DNA of 64,000 bases from contig CAIVPZ010000086.1 of the NCBI GenBank assembly GCA_903907955.1, positions 34,689 to 98,688 on the forward strand. Direction: 5' to 3'. Shown piece by piece: positions 1-8,215 of the stretch. A program made the translations under genes and the position numbers. The DNA is from an uncultured Acetobacteraceae bacterium. Lineage in GTDB: Bacteria; Pseudomonadota; Alphaproteobacteria; Acetobacterales; Acetobacteraceae. The notes below the pieces were generated by a model that saw only the letters and a list, made by a program, of their open reading frames with translations, ran no database searches and was not told where the DNA came from. Each line of letters starts with the position of its first letter. Position 1 is the first letter of the stretch.

Positions 1-759
1 CTGTACCGGCCGCTGTATCTGATCGAGGCGCCGATCCTGTTCACCGGCATCGAAACCGCCGAACTGACCAAATACGCCGCCAACGCGTTCCTGGCGACGA
101 AGGTGACCTTCATCAACGAGATGGCCGATCTGTGCGAGCGCGTCGGCGCGGATGTGCACGACGTGGCGCGCGGCATCGGCCTGGACGGGCGGATCGGGCG
201 CAAGTTCCTGCATCCCGGGCCGGGTTTCGGCGGTTCGTGCTTCCCCAAGGACACGCTGGCGCTGGTGCGCATCGCCCAGGATGCCGGCGCGCCGAGCCGG
301 CTGGTCGAGGCCGTGGTGGCGGTGAACGATGCCCGCAAGGCCGGCATGGCGATGCGCATCATTGCCGCCAGCGGCGGCTCGGTGCGCGGGCGCACCGTCG
401 GCGTGCTGGGCCTGACCTTCAAGCCCGAGACGGACGACATGCGCGATTCGCCCTCGCTGCCGATCGTGTCGCGCCTGGTCGAGGACGGCGCGGTGGTGCA
501 GGCCTTCGACCCCGAGGGCATGGCGCAGGCCAGGCCGCTGCTGCCCGACGGCGTGCGCTATTGCCGCGACGCGATGGATGCGGTGACCGGCGCCGATGTG
601 CTGGTGGTGGTGACCGAGTGGAACGAGTTCCGCGCCCTGTCGCCCGAACGGCTGAAGGCGGCGATGCGCGGCGCCGCGGTGGTGGATTTGCGCAACGTGT
701 ATGACCCGGCGGCGATGCGGCAGGCCGGCTTTGTCTACCACGCCATCGGCCGTCCCTGA
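1..759 (+). CDS. ugd: UDP-glucose 6-dehydrogenase, C-terminal part (5' end outside window)
   Basis: The frame is open from the first base, so the gene begins upstream of the window; about 252 residues remain. They cover the central helix (LTKYAANAFLATK), the catalytic-cysteine motif GFGGSCFPKD and the C-terminal NAD/UDP-binding domain (GLTFKPETDDMRDSPS, then a VVVTEWNEF stretch). The family oxidises UDP-glucose twice to UDP-glucuronate with NAD+, in the cytoplasm, supplying exopolysaccharide, lipopolysaccharide or glucuronosyl-lipid synthesis. The missing part is the N-terminal Rossmann fold. The stop codon TGA is the first base triplet of the dispersed repeat that follows. Identity as a UDP-glucose/GDP-mannose dehydrogenase family member is secure; UDP-glucose specificity is the usual assignment for this motif set. 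Confidence 0.93.
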   Translation: MYRPLYLIEAPILFTGIETAELTKYAANAFLATKVTFINEMADLCERVGADVHDVARGIGLDGRIGRKFLHPGPGFGGSCFPKDTLALVRIAQDAGAPSRLVEAVVAVNDARKAGMAMRIIAASGGSVRGRTVGVLGLTFKPETDDMRDSPSLPIVSRLVEDGAVVQAFDPEGMAQARPLLPDGVRYCRDAMDAVTGADVLVVVTEWNEFRALSPERLKAAMRGAAVVDLRNVYDPAAMRQAGFVYHAIGRP

Positions 760-860
760 GAGTTTGAAAAAGAATGCCCGCAAGCCGCCGAAGGATGACG
801 GAAAACTCAATGATGTCAGCGGGCGTTCTTTTTCAAGTTCGATTGTTTTTCAAGCTCTGA
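757..860. repeat. Palindromic dispersed repeat, family 1, copy A
   Basis: This ~104-bp element begins TGAGAGTTTG and ends CAAGCTCTGA, so its ends are inverted repeats. Internal arms (AGAATGCCCGC and GCGGGCGTTCTT) form a second stem, with CTCAATGATGTCAGC conserved in the middle. Its first three bases are the stop codon of ugd. It abuts copy B and resembles copy C at 11933. It could fold as a transcription terminator or be a REP/MITE-like unit. Confidence 0.75.
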
Positions 861-862
861 GC

Positions 863-966
863 TGAGAGTTTGCGACTGAGTGCCCGCGACGCTCCGATCT
901 TGGCAAAAAAGCTCAATGATTTCAGCGGGTGTTCATTCGCAATTTCGATTGCTTCACAAGCTCTGA
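863..966. repeat. Palindromic dispersed repeat, family 1, copy B
   Basis: Second tandem copy, with the same TGAGAGTTTG and CAAGCTCTGA ends, arms GAGTGCCCGC and GCGGGTGTTCATTC, and the CTCAATGATTTCAGC core. It diverges from copy A mostly in the stretch between the first arm and the core. The bases just after it (GGCCGGCG) are shared with copy C, so the repeated unit may extend a little further. Confidence 0.75.
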
Positions 967-1035
967 GGCCGGCGCGTTGATTCCGGGGGAACCGGACAGC
1001 GGCAGCTCCGCCCCCAACCCATTGAGGATGCCCTG

Positions 1036-2352
1036 ATGTCCGATCCCGCGCCGATCCAGCGTGCAATCGTCCGCCGTCCCTGGATTGCCCCGGGCATCAC
1101 CGCGTTGGCCGCGTTGCTGCCGATCGGCGCGCTGGCAGCGAGCGGGCATTTCAGCGCCTGGTTCTCGCCCGATACGGCATCCTATCTGGCTTCTGACGGG
1201 CTCGGGCAGATGCGCCTGCCGCTCTACGGCTGGTTGCTGCGGCAGCTTCCCGGCGACGGCCCCGTGGTGCCGGTCCTGCAAGCCGGCAGCTACATCCTGG
1301 CCGCCTGTCTGCTGGTGATGGCGATCCAGCGGGCGGGCGGATCGCGGGCCGCCGCACTCGCAATCGGGCTGGCGCTGGCCTGGTCGAACCTCGTGTTGCT
1401 TTGGAGCTATGCGCTGGTGCCGGAATTCCCCGGCCACGCGGCGCTGCTGCTGGCGCTGGCGGCGACGCTGGAGGTGGCGTCCGGCCGGTCGGGCTGGCGC
1501 GGGATTGCGGTGGCGGCTGGCGCGGTGACGCTCGCCTGGGCGCTGCGGCCGAGTCTGCTGCCGTTCGTGCTGCTGCTGCCGCTGCTGCCGCTGGCGCTTC
1601 GGCCCCAATGCCTTCTGCCGCCTCGCCGCGCTATCGCCCTGTGGCTGGCGATCGCGTGCCTGGTGCCGCCGCTGCTGCTGTGCACGGTGCGGCTGGCGCG
1701 CTACGGCGACTTCAACATCACCTCCTTCGGCGGCTTCCAGATGTCGGGCATGGCGGCGCTGATGCTGACGCCGGAGATTGCCGCCCGGCTGCCGCTCGAC
1801 AGTGCCCCCCTCGCCCGCGAGGTGCTGGCCGGCCGGGAGAAACTTGAGGCCGCCGGCGCCGCGATCGCGGTGCCCCTCAACTCCACCGGCCATCGTTCGT
1901 TCGTCTCGGCGGCGGTGTTCTACTTCGACATCCTTGCCCGCACGCACGACACTGTATTGTACGGCGCGGTGGCGCCGCTGCAGGCGCCCGGCGAGATGTG
2001 GCCCGCCTTCAACCAGCGCCTGCAACGCCTGGCGGTGGCCACGGTGAAAGCGGCGCCGGTCTCCTATGGCGCCTGGGTCGTCGGCGCGACGTCGCGGCTG
2101 GTTGGCCATGCGCTGGTGCTCAACCCGTGTTTCCTGCTGGCCGCGGCGATGTTGCTGCTGCTGGCCGGGCGGCCGGTGCGCGCCGGCGCACCGGGTGATC
2201 TGCGCCTGCTGCTCGTGTTGGTGGGCGTCTACACGGTTGGCACCGGTGCGCTGGCCGTGCTCATCACCTTCCCGGCCTCGCGTTATATCGACAGCGCCGC
2301 GCTGATGCTGGCGGCGCTGCCGTTCCATGGCGTGCTGCGCCGCCTCGGGTGA
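1036..2352 (+). CDS. Polytopic membrane protein of unknown function
   Basis: This 438-residue protein is mostly hydrophobic, with roughly ten possible membrane segments separated by short charged loops. Long Leu/Ala/Val runs occur near residues 85-130, 145-195 and 360-430. A GAGG sequence lies 9 bases before the ATG. The layout (many helices, an Asp in the first loop after SPD, long loops between helices) recalls membrane glycosyltransferase-like proteins of the ArnT/GT-C class, but I see no diagnostic motif. It follows ugd and the repeat pair; an envelope-polysaccharide role would fit the neighbourhood but is only a guess. Confidence 0.75.
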   Translation: MSDPAPIQRAIVRRPWIAPGITALAALLPIGALAASGHFSAWFSPDTASYLASDGLGQMRLPLYGWLLRQLPGDGPVVPVLQAGSYILAACLLVMAIQRAGGSRAAALAIGLALAWSNLVLLWSYALVPEFPGHAALLLALAATLEVASGRSGWRGIAVAAGAVTLAWALRPSLLPFVLLLPLLPLALRPQCLLPPRRAIALWLAIACLVPPLLLCTVRLARYGDFNITSFGGFQMSGMAALMLTPEIAARLPLDSAPLAREVLAGREKLEAAGAAIAVPLNSTGHRSFVSAAVFYFDILARTHDTVLYGAVAPLQAPGEMWPAFNQRLQRLAVATVKAAPVSYGAWVVGATSRLVGHALVLNPCFLLAAAMLLLLAGRPVRAGAPGDLRLLLVLVGVYTVGTGALAVLITFPASRYIDSAALMLAALPFHGVLRRLG

Positions 2353-2579
2353 AACTTCGCGCGGGGAAGTGTTCGATAATATCAAGCCATAGATGAGATG
2401 CGTATGGCCGTCATTGTTCCATGCGACAATGAAAAGATGCCTGTAATCGGCGTTGTCCGTGGCGTTCGGCATCGCTGCGGTGTTCGGTCGGGCTTCGGTG
2501 CCGGCGGCGAGCCGCTGCCGGCGCAAATTCAACGGGACGATGCAAATGGCGGAAGGCGCAATGCTTTTCCTTGCTGCGG

Positions 2580-3743
2580 TCATTCCTTGTAGCCGGCAAC
2601 AAACGCCTCCAGCCGGTCCATCGCCACGTGCAGCAATTCCGGAACCCTGGCGTAGCACAGCCGCACCATCCGCTCCGCCCCGCGGCCGAAGGCGATGCCC
2701 GGGGCCAGGCCGATGCGCGCTTCGGTGACCGCCCGCTTGCAGAACGCATACGTGTCCATCACCCCATCGATCTCGAACATCGCGAAGAAACTGCCGGTGT
2801 TCGGGATGCTGTGGACCCGCGGCATCCGGGCGAGGCGTTCGTTGACCACGTCGCGGCCCTTGCGGCAGCGGTCGACGAAATACGACACGAACTCCTCGCC
2901 GTCGCGCAGGGCGGCGATGGCGCCATACTGGAGAAATGCCTGGCCGCCTGACGTATTGAAGTGGATGAGCCGTTCAATCTCCGCCGCCAGACCGTCGGGA
3001 TACACCAGCCAGCCCATGCGCCAGCCGGTCATCGCCCAGGACGCGGAGAAGCTGTTCACCACGAACACCGGATCGTCGGGGCGGGCGATCTCCAGCAGGG
3101 AGAACGCCGCGTTCCCGTCATAGACGATGCGGTGATAGACCTCGTCGGACAGCAGGGCGATGCGTCGCCGGCGGGCAAAGTCCAGCAGCGCCTCGCCCTG
3201 CTCGCGGCGCATCATCCAGCCGGTGGGGTTGCCCGGCGAGCCGGTGGCGATGACCCGCGTGTGCGCGTCGCACTGGTCAAACACCCGGTCGAGGTCGAGC
3301 CGCCAGCCGGCATCACCGCGGATCAGCGGGGCTTCCCGGATGGCGGCGCCGTTGATCTGCATGGCGCGGGTCGTGTTGGGCCAGCACGGGGTGACGGCCA
3401 CCACGTTGTCGCCCGGCTGCACCATGGCCTGCGCCACCAGCATCACCGCATTCATGCCGGACTGGGTGTGGGCGATGCGGTGCTCGGGCAGGTCGATGCC
3501 GTACAGGCGCTGGTGGTAGTCCACCAGTGCCTGGCGCAGTTCGGGGATGCCGCGGTTGTGCGCATAGAAGGTCCGGCCGTCGAACAGCGCCTTGCTGGCG
3601 GCCTCACAGATGAAGGGCGGCGTGGGGATGTCGGGCTCGCCGGCCCACAAGCCGATGATTTCGGGCACATCAACGCCCATCCGCCAGAGCTCGACGATCG
3701 GGCTGTCGCCCAGATTGGCGATGCCTTCGCGGATGAGGCCCAT
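2580..3743 (-). CDS. Class I/II aminotransferase fold protein lacking the PLP lysine
   Basis: This 387-residue protein has the normal length and motif order of fold-type I aminotransferases: a YxxxxGxPELR-like N-terminal segment, ATGSPGNPTGW, SDEVYHRIVYDG (the Asp that contacts the pyridine nitrogen) and a C-terminal MVRLCYA Arg motif. The lysine that forms the Schiff base should sit in SFSKxxxMTGWR. Here residues 231-234 read S-F-S-A (codon GCG at 3042-3044), followed by SWAMTGWRMGW. Everything else in the motif is intact. Known enzymes of this family transfer amino groups from aspartate or aromatic amino acids, but without the lysine normal catalysis is not expected. It may be a degenerate enzyme, a sensor, or a base error. 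The start has a GGGAG sequence upstream. Confidence 0.85.
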   Translation of the reverse strand: MGLIREGIANLGDSPIVELWRMGVDVPEIIGLWAGEPDIPTPPFICEAASKALFDGRTFYAHNRGIPELRQALVDYHQRLYGIDLPEHRIAHTQSGMNAVMLVAQAMVQPGDNVVAVTPCWPNTTRAMQINGAAIREAPLIRGDAGWRLDLDRVFDQCDAHTRVIATGSPGNPTGWMMRREQGEALLDFARRRRIALLSDEVYHRIVYDGNAAFSLLEIARPDDPVFVVNSFSASWAMTGWRMGWLVYPDGLAAEIERLIHFNTSGGQAFLQYGAIAALRDGEEFVSYFVDRCRKGRDVVNERLARMPRVHSIPNTGSFFAMFEIDGVMDTYAFCKRAVTEARIGLAPGIAFGRGAERMVRLCYARVPELLHVAMDRLEAFVAGYKE

Positions 3744-3946
3744 GGCGTGTGCTCCCGGCGGAAGGGAAGGGGACTCAAGCGGATGCGGGCGGAGGGGTCA
3801 ACATCAGGTGACGCGGCCGACGGCGCCCGCAGTGGTGGCAACACGGGCCGGGCAGATCATCGGCGCGCCATTCGCCGCTGCCCGCCCGTGCGCGCGGCGA
3901 GTCATGCCAGCCGGCGGAAAGGGGGTGAATTTGCTGGCGGGCGGTA

Positions 3947-4660
3947 TCAGCCGACCACCTGGCCGTCGGCGATATGCACGATCCGCCCGCAGCGCTCGGC
4001 GAGGTCGGGGTCGTGGGTGATCAGCATCAGGGTGGAGCCGCGCTGTTCGCGCAAAGCGAACAACAGGTCCATGACCGACTCGCCGGTGGCGCGGTCGAGA
4101 TTGCCGGTGGGTTCGTCGGCGAGCAGCAGGCGCGGGGCGGGGCCGAAGGCGCGGGCCAGGGCGACCCGCTGCTGTTCGCCGCCGGAAAGCTGGCCGGGCA
4201 GGTGGGTCAGCCGGTGGCCGAGGCCGACGGCGCGCAGATTGGCCTCGGCGCGGTCGGTGGCGGCGGCGTCGCCGGCCAGTTCCAGCGGGATGGCGACGTT
4301 CTCCAGCGCGGTCATGGTGGGGATCAGGTGGAACGCCTGGAACACGATGCCGATGGAGGAGCGGCGCAGCCGGGCCAGCGCGTCCTCGGACATCGCCGTC
4401 AGCTCGTGGCCGGCGACGCGGACGCTGCCGGAGCTGGCGCGTTCCAGCCCGGCGAGCACCATCAGCAGGCTGGTCTTGCCCGAGCCGGAGGGGCCGACCA
4501 CGCCGACCGCGGCGCCGGTGGCGATGTCGAGGTCGATGCCGCGCAGGATGTTGACCGGCCCGGCGCTTGATTGCACGGTCAGATGCAGATCGCGCACCCG
4601 CACGATCGGGCCGGCGGTGCGGGCGGCTGACGGGTGGCGCGGAGGGGCAAGGGCATCCAT
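3947..4660 (-). CDS. ABC transporter ATP-binding protein (YbbA/LolD type)
   Basis: This 237-residue nucleotide-binding subunit has Walker A GPSGSGKTS, a Q-loop (FQAFHLIPTMTALENV), signature LSGGEQQRVALARA, Walker B LLLADEPTGNLD and a switch His in ITHDPDL. The class pairs with FtsX/MacB-type permeases (LolD, MacB, YbbA). In E. coli ybbA lies divergent from tesA, as here, but is followed by the permease gene ybbP. No permease follows here, so its partner is elsewhere or lost. The annotated ATG overlaps the divergent ATG of the esterase by two bases. A GTG a few codons in, just before the RVRDLHL strand, is an alternative start that would remove the conflict. Confidence 0.9.
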   Translation of the reverse strand: MDALAPPRHPSAARTAGPIVRVRDLHLTVQSSAGPVNILRGIDLDIATGAAVGVVGPSGSGKTSLLMVLAGLERASSGSVRVAGHELTAMSEDALARLRRSSIGIVFQAFHLIPTMTALENVAIPLELAGDAAATDRAEANLRAVGLGHRLTHLPGQLSGGEQQRVALARAFGPAPRLLLADEPTGNLDRATGESVMDLLFALREQRGSTLMLITHDPDLAERCGRIVHIADGQVVG

Positions 4661-5306
4661 GTCGGCAGCATATGGCCCTCGGCGGCGGTTCCTGGAAGCG
4701 GCGGCGGGGCTGGTTCTTGCGCCGTCGCTGGCGTGGGCGGCGGCGCCGCCGCGGCTGCTGGTGCTGGGGGATTCGCTGGCCGCGGGCTACGGGCTGGCGC
4801 GGGCCGAAAGCTTCCAGCCGCGCCTGGCGGAAGCGCTGCGGGCGCACGGGCATGACGTGGCGATCGTCGACGGGGCGGTTTCGGGCGACACCACCGCCGG
4901 CGGGCGGGCGCGGCTGGACTGGGCACTGGCGGACGGGGCGGATGCGGCGATCGTCGAACTCGGCGGCAATGACGGGCTGCGCGGCATCGACCCGGCGGCG
5001 ACCGCGGCGAACCTGGCGGCGATCCTGGACGCGCTGGCGGCGCGGCGGATTCCGGTGCTGCTGTCCGGCATGCTGGCGCCGCCCAATCTGGGGCCGGAAT
5101 ACGGGCAGGAATTCCGGGCGGTGTTCGACCGGCTGGGGGCGCGTGCGGGGGTGCTCTACGATCCGTTCTTCCTGGCAGGGGTGGCGCGCGACCCGGTGCT
5201 GAACCAGCCGGACGGCATCCATCCCAATCCCGAGGGGGTGCGGCGGATCGTGGCGCGCCTGCTGCCTCTGGTGGAGCGCTTGCTGGCCGGGGTGCGCGGG
5301 TCCTGA
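4659..5306 (+). CDS. SGNH-family arylesterase / acyl-CoA thioesterase I-like (TesA type)
   Basis: This 215-residue hydrolase has SGNH block I GDSLAAGYG (nucleophile Ser), the Gly of block II, block III GGND and block V DGIHPNPEG carrying the Asp-His pair. The N-terminus (GPRRRFLEAAAGLVLAPSLAWAAA) looks like an export signal and has a twin-arginine-like RRRFL, so it probably acts in the periplasm. TesA relatives cleave acyl thioesters, aryl esters and lysophospholipids. Gene order, divergent from a YbbA-type ATPase, matches the enterobacterial tesA-ybbA arrangement. The ATG at 4659 is the first Met that preserves the signal sequence. The much longer open frame upstream is a shadow of the antisense genes. 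Confidence 0.88.
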   Translation: MSAAYGPRRRFLEAAAGLVLAPSLAWAAAPPRLLVLGDSLAAGYGLARAESFQPRLAEALRAHGHDVAIVDGAVSGDTTAGGRARLDWALADGADAAIVELGGNDGLRGIDPAATAANLAAILDALAARRIPVLLSGMLAPPNLGPEYGQEFRAVFDRLGARAGVLYDPFFLAGVARDPVLNQPDGIHPNPEGVRRIVARLLPLVERLLAGVRGS

Positions 5307-5330
5307 TCAGATTTCGGTGGTGGGGCTGCG

Positions 5331-5864
5331 ATGAGGCTGTTCGTCGGTCTGGATTTCCCCTGGGAAACCAAGCAACTGCTTGCCTCGCTGGCCGGCGGCA
5401 TTCCCGGCGCGCGCTGGGTGCCGCCGGAGAACTACCATCTGACGCTGCGCTTCATCGGCGAGGTGCCGGCGCACGACGCCGAGGAAATCCATCATGCGCT
5501 GGCGGCGCTGCGGGCGCGCGCCTTCCCGCTGGTGCTGGCCGGCATGGGCACCTTCGCCAAGGGCGGGCAGGCGACCCAGCTCTGGGTGGGGGTGGAGCGG
5601 AACCCGTTGCTGGAGGCGCTGCGCAACAAGGTGGAAATCGCATTGCAACGGACCGGCTGCGAGCCGGAGCGGCGGCGCTTCACGCCGCACATCACGCTGG
5701 CGCGGCTGCGCGAGCCGGCGGCGGGCAAGCTGGTGGGGTTCGTGCAGAGCCACAACCTGTTCCGCGCCGGGCCGATGCCGGTGCAGCATTTCTTCCTGTT
5801 CAGCTCGAGGCTGGGCAAGGAGGCGTCGGTCTATACGCCGGAGGTCGAATATGCGCTCCACTAA
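5331..5864 (+). CDS. thpR: RNA 2',3'-cyclic phosphodiesterase
   Basis: This 177-residue 2H phosphoesterase has both HxT motifs, YHLTLRFIGE near residue 40 and PHITLARL near residue 122. Family members open RNA 2',3'-cyclic phosphates to 2'-phosphates and were first described as 2'-5' RNA ligases. The length is typical. Its 3' end overlaps the following sirtuin gene by 14 bases, indicating a translationally coupled thpR-cobB-UDG unit. The substrate in this organism cannot be read from sequence. Confidence 0.93.
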   Translation: MRLFVGLDFPWETKQLLASLAGGIPGARWVPPENYHLTLRFIGEVPAHDAEEIHHALAALRARAFPLVLAGMGTFAKGGQATQLWVGVERNPLLEALRNKVEIALQRTGCEPERRRFTPHITLARLREPAAGKLVGFVQSHNLFRAGPMPVQHFFLFSSRLGKEASVYTPEVEYALH

Positions 5865-6576
5865 GCGCCTGCCGCGGATCGTCGTGCTGACCGGGGCGGG
5901 GGTCAGCCGGGAATCCGGGCTGGCGACGTTCCGCGACGCCGGCGGGGCGTGGCAGCAGGTCCGCATGGAGGACGTCGCCACGCCGGAAGGCTTCCGGCGC
6001 GATCCGGGCCGGGTGCATGCGTTCTACAACGCCCGCCGGGCGCAGCTCGATGCGGTGGCGCCGAACGCCGCGCATCTGGCGCTGGCGGCGCTGGAGCGGG
6101 AATGGGTGGCCCGCGGCGGCGCTTTCCTGCTGGTCACGCAGAACGTGGATGACCTGCATACCCGGGCCGGCAGCGCGCTGTTGCTGCAGATGCACGGGGC
6201 GCTGCGACGGGCGCGCTGCCTGCGGTGCGGCCAGAGCTTCGACTGGCAGGGCGACACGGCGGTGGACAGCGTTTGCCCGCGCTGCCGGCGGGCCGGCGGG
6301 GTGCGGCCGGACATCGTCTGGTTCGGCGAGGTGCCCATGCACCTGGAGGCGATCGGTGAGGCGCTGGAAGGCTGCGGCCTGTTCGTCTCGATCGGCACCT
6401 CGGGGAGCGTGTATCCGGCGGCCGGGTTCGTCGCCGGGGTGCGCGGGCGGGCGCACACGGTGGAGCTGAACCTGGAGCCGTCGGACGGCGCGGCGCTGTT
6501 CGACGAAGCCCGGCATGGGCCGGCGACGCTGGTGGTGCCGGAATACGTGGCGGGGCTGCTGGAGCGGTTCGGGTGA
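5851..6576 (+). CDS. cobB: NAD-dependent protein deacylase, Sir2 family
   Basis: This 241-residue sirtuin has the NAD-binding GAGVSRESGLATFRD, TQNVDDLHTRAG and GTSGSVYPAAGF motifs, catalytic His115 in MHGALRRARC, and a zinc site of C123-x2-C126 and C142-x2-C145. Tyr59-x-x-Arg62 (AFYNARR) is the class III signature linked to removal of succinyl and malonyl as well as acetyl groups. It would regulate metabolic enzymes in the cytoplasm. The ATG lies inside the end of thpR, and the stop overlaps the GTG of the next gene, so the three genes are probably co-translated. The longer upstream reading frame is an artefact of overlap with thpR. Confidence 0.93.
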   Translation: MRSTKRLPRIVVLTGAGVSRESGLATFRDAGGAWQQVRMEDVATPEGFRRDPGRVHAFYNARRAQLDAVAPNAAHLALAALEREWVARGGAFLLVTQNVDDLHTRAGSALLLQMHGALRRARCLRCGQSFDWQGDTAVDSVCPRCRRAGGVRPDIVWFGEVPMHLEAIGEALEGCGLFVSIGTSGSVYPAAGFVAGVRGRAHTVELNLEPSDGAALFDEARHGPATLVVPEYVAGLLERFG

Positions 6577-7154
6577 GCGCTGCGGCGCTGGAGCGTGTGG
6601 CCGCCGAGGCGCGAGCCTGCACCCTGTGCACCGACCTGCCGCTTGGCCCCCGGCCGGTGTTCCGGGTGTCGGCCACGGCGCGGCTGCTGATCATCGGCCA
6701 GGCGCCGGGGACCAGGGTGCATGCCACCGGCATCCCCTGGAACGATCCGTCCGGCGACCGGCTGCGCCTCTGGCTCGGCATGGACCGCGACACGTTCTAC
6801 GACACCGCGCGCATCGCCATCGTGCCGTCGGGGCTGTGCTACCCGGGGCGCCTGCCGGGCGGCGGCGACGCGCCGCCGAAGCCGGTCTGCGCGCCGACCT
6901 GGCATCCGCGCCTGTTGCCGCTGATGCCGGCGGTCGCGCTGACGCTGCTGGTGGGGTCGTATGCGCAGGCGCTGGTGCTCGGGCCGGGCGCGGTGGGCGC
7001 GCGGGTGCGGGGTTTCGCCGGGTTGCTGCCGCGGTATTTCCCGCTGCCGCATCCGTCGTGGCGAACCACCGGCTGGGAGCGGCGCAATCCGTGGTTCGCG
7101 GCGGAGGTGCTGCCGGCGTTGCGGGCGGCGGTGGCGGGTCCGACCGCCCCGTAG
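6573..7154 (+). CDS. Uracil-DNA glycosylase family protein
   Basis: This 193-residue protein carries the UDG-superfamily motif A as GQAPGTRVHATGIPWND and motif B as LPHPSWRTTGWERRN; a CTLCTD pair sits at the N-terminus. It belongs to the broad UDG-like superfamily, near family 4/5 but without the full set of iron-sulfur cysteines, so its base specificity is uncertain. The start is GTG, in the overlap GTGA with the stop of cobB. The usual role of the superfamily is excision of uracil or damaged bases from DNA. Confidence 0.85.
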   Translation: MSAAALERVAAEARACTLCTDLPLGPRPVFRVSATARLLIIGQAPGTRVHATGIPWNDPSGDRLRLWLGMDRDTFYDTARIAIVPSGLCYPGRLPGGGDAPPKPVCAPTWHPRLLPLMPAVALTLLVGSYAQALVLGPGAVGARVRGFAGLLPRYFPLPHPSWRTTGWERRNPWFAAEVLPALRAAVAGPTAP

Positions 7155-7179
7155 GCGCTCGGCAAGGATGGCCGGTGGG

Positions 7180-8196
7180 TTAACCCTGCACCGGCGTCAG
7201 GTTGGCGAGGAACCGCTCGGCGCAGGCCTGCCAGGAGAACCGCTCGGCGTGCATCCGGCAGGCGACGCGGTCGCCCTGCAGCGCGCGCAGGCAGGCCGCG
7301 CGCAGGTCGTGGTCGAGGGCGCCGATATTCGCCGCCCCCTCCAGCACGTCCACCGGCCCGGTCACCGGAAAGGCGGCCACCGGCGTGCCGCAGGCCAGCG
7401 CTTCCAGCAGCACCAGCCCGAACGTGTCGGTAAGCGACGGGAACACGAACACGTCCGCGCCCGCATAGGCGCGCGCCAGGTCCGCCCCGTGCAGCACGCC
7501 GGCAAAATGCACGTCCGGGTAACGCTGCCGCAAAGCCGCCAGTTGCGGGCCGTCCCCCACCACAACCTTCGACCCGGGCAGGTCGAGGGCGAGAAAGGCG
7601 CCGATGTTCTTTTCCACCGCCACCCGGCCGACATACAGGAACACCGGGCCGGGCAGCCCCCAGTCGCGCCGCGGTTCCGGGCGGAACAGGTCGAGTTCGA
7701 CGCCGCGCGACCACCGCCGGAGGTTGCGGAACCCATGCCCTTCAAGGTCGTGTTGCAGGCTCGCGGTCGCCACCATCAGGCCGCTGCTGGGGCGGTGGAA
7801 GTGGCGCAGCAAGGCATAGGGAATGCTCGGCGGAAGTCCGATCCGGGCCTGCAGGTATTCCGGAAACCTGGTGTGGAAGGCGGTGCTGAAGGGCATGCTG
7901 TTGCGCAGCGCCCAGCTGCGCGCCGAGAGGCCGAGCGGGCCTTCGGTGGAGATGTGCAGCGCCTCCGGGCGAAAGGCATCGATCAACCGGTCCAGCCGCC
8001 GGCGCGGCAGCACCGCGAGGCGAATGCTGGAATAGGTCGGGCACGGAACGGTGCGGAACCGGTCCGGGCCGATCACCTCCACCACGTGCCCCATGGTGCG
8101 CAGTTCCTGCGCCACCGTGCGCAGCGTGCGCACCACCCCGTTCACCTGGGGTTCCCAGGCATCGGTCACGATCAGGATTCGCTGGCCGGCCGGCAT
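7180..8196 (-). CDS. GT4-family glycosyltransferase, probable diacylglycerol glycosyltransferase (Agt-like)
   Basis: About 338 residues with the GT-B fold: an N-terminal acceptor domain starting ILIVTDAWEPQVNGVVRTL and a C-terminal nucleotide-sugar domain with FLYVGRVAVEKN, KVVVGDGP and FVFPSLTDTFGLVLLEALA (an E-x7-E element whose first Glu is Asp). Relatives include mannosyl- and diacylglycerol glycosyltransferases. Next to a PlcP-type phosphoesterase, the Agt family that makes glucosyl- and glucuronosyl-diacylglycerol under phosphate limitation is the best fit. The open frame extends to 8265, overlapping the upstream gene. I prefer the internal ATG at 8196 (MPAGQRILIV), which places the first beta strand at the N-terminus. 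Membrane-associated activity at the inner face is inferred. Confidence 0.87.
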   Translation of the reverse strand: MPAGQRILIVTDAWEPQVNGVVRTLRTVAQELRTMGHVVEVIGPDRFRTVPCPTYSSIRLAVLPRRRLDRLIDAFRPEALHISTEGPLGLSARSWALRNSMPFSTAFHTRFPEYLQARIGLPPSIPYALLRHFHRPSSGLMVATASLQHDLEGHGFRNLRRWSRGVELDLFRPEPRRDWGLPGPVFLYVGRVAVEKNIGAFLALDLPGSKVVVGDGPQLAALRQRYPDVHFAGVLHGADLARAYAGADVFVFPSLTDTFGLVLLEALACGTPVAAFPVTGPVDVLEGAANIGALDHDLRAACLRALQGDRVACRMHAERFSWQACAERFLANLTPVQG

Positions 8197-8215
8197 GGCG
8201 ACCGGCAGCGCCGCC

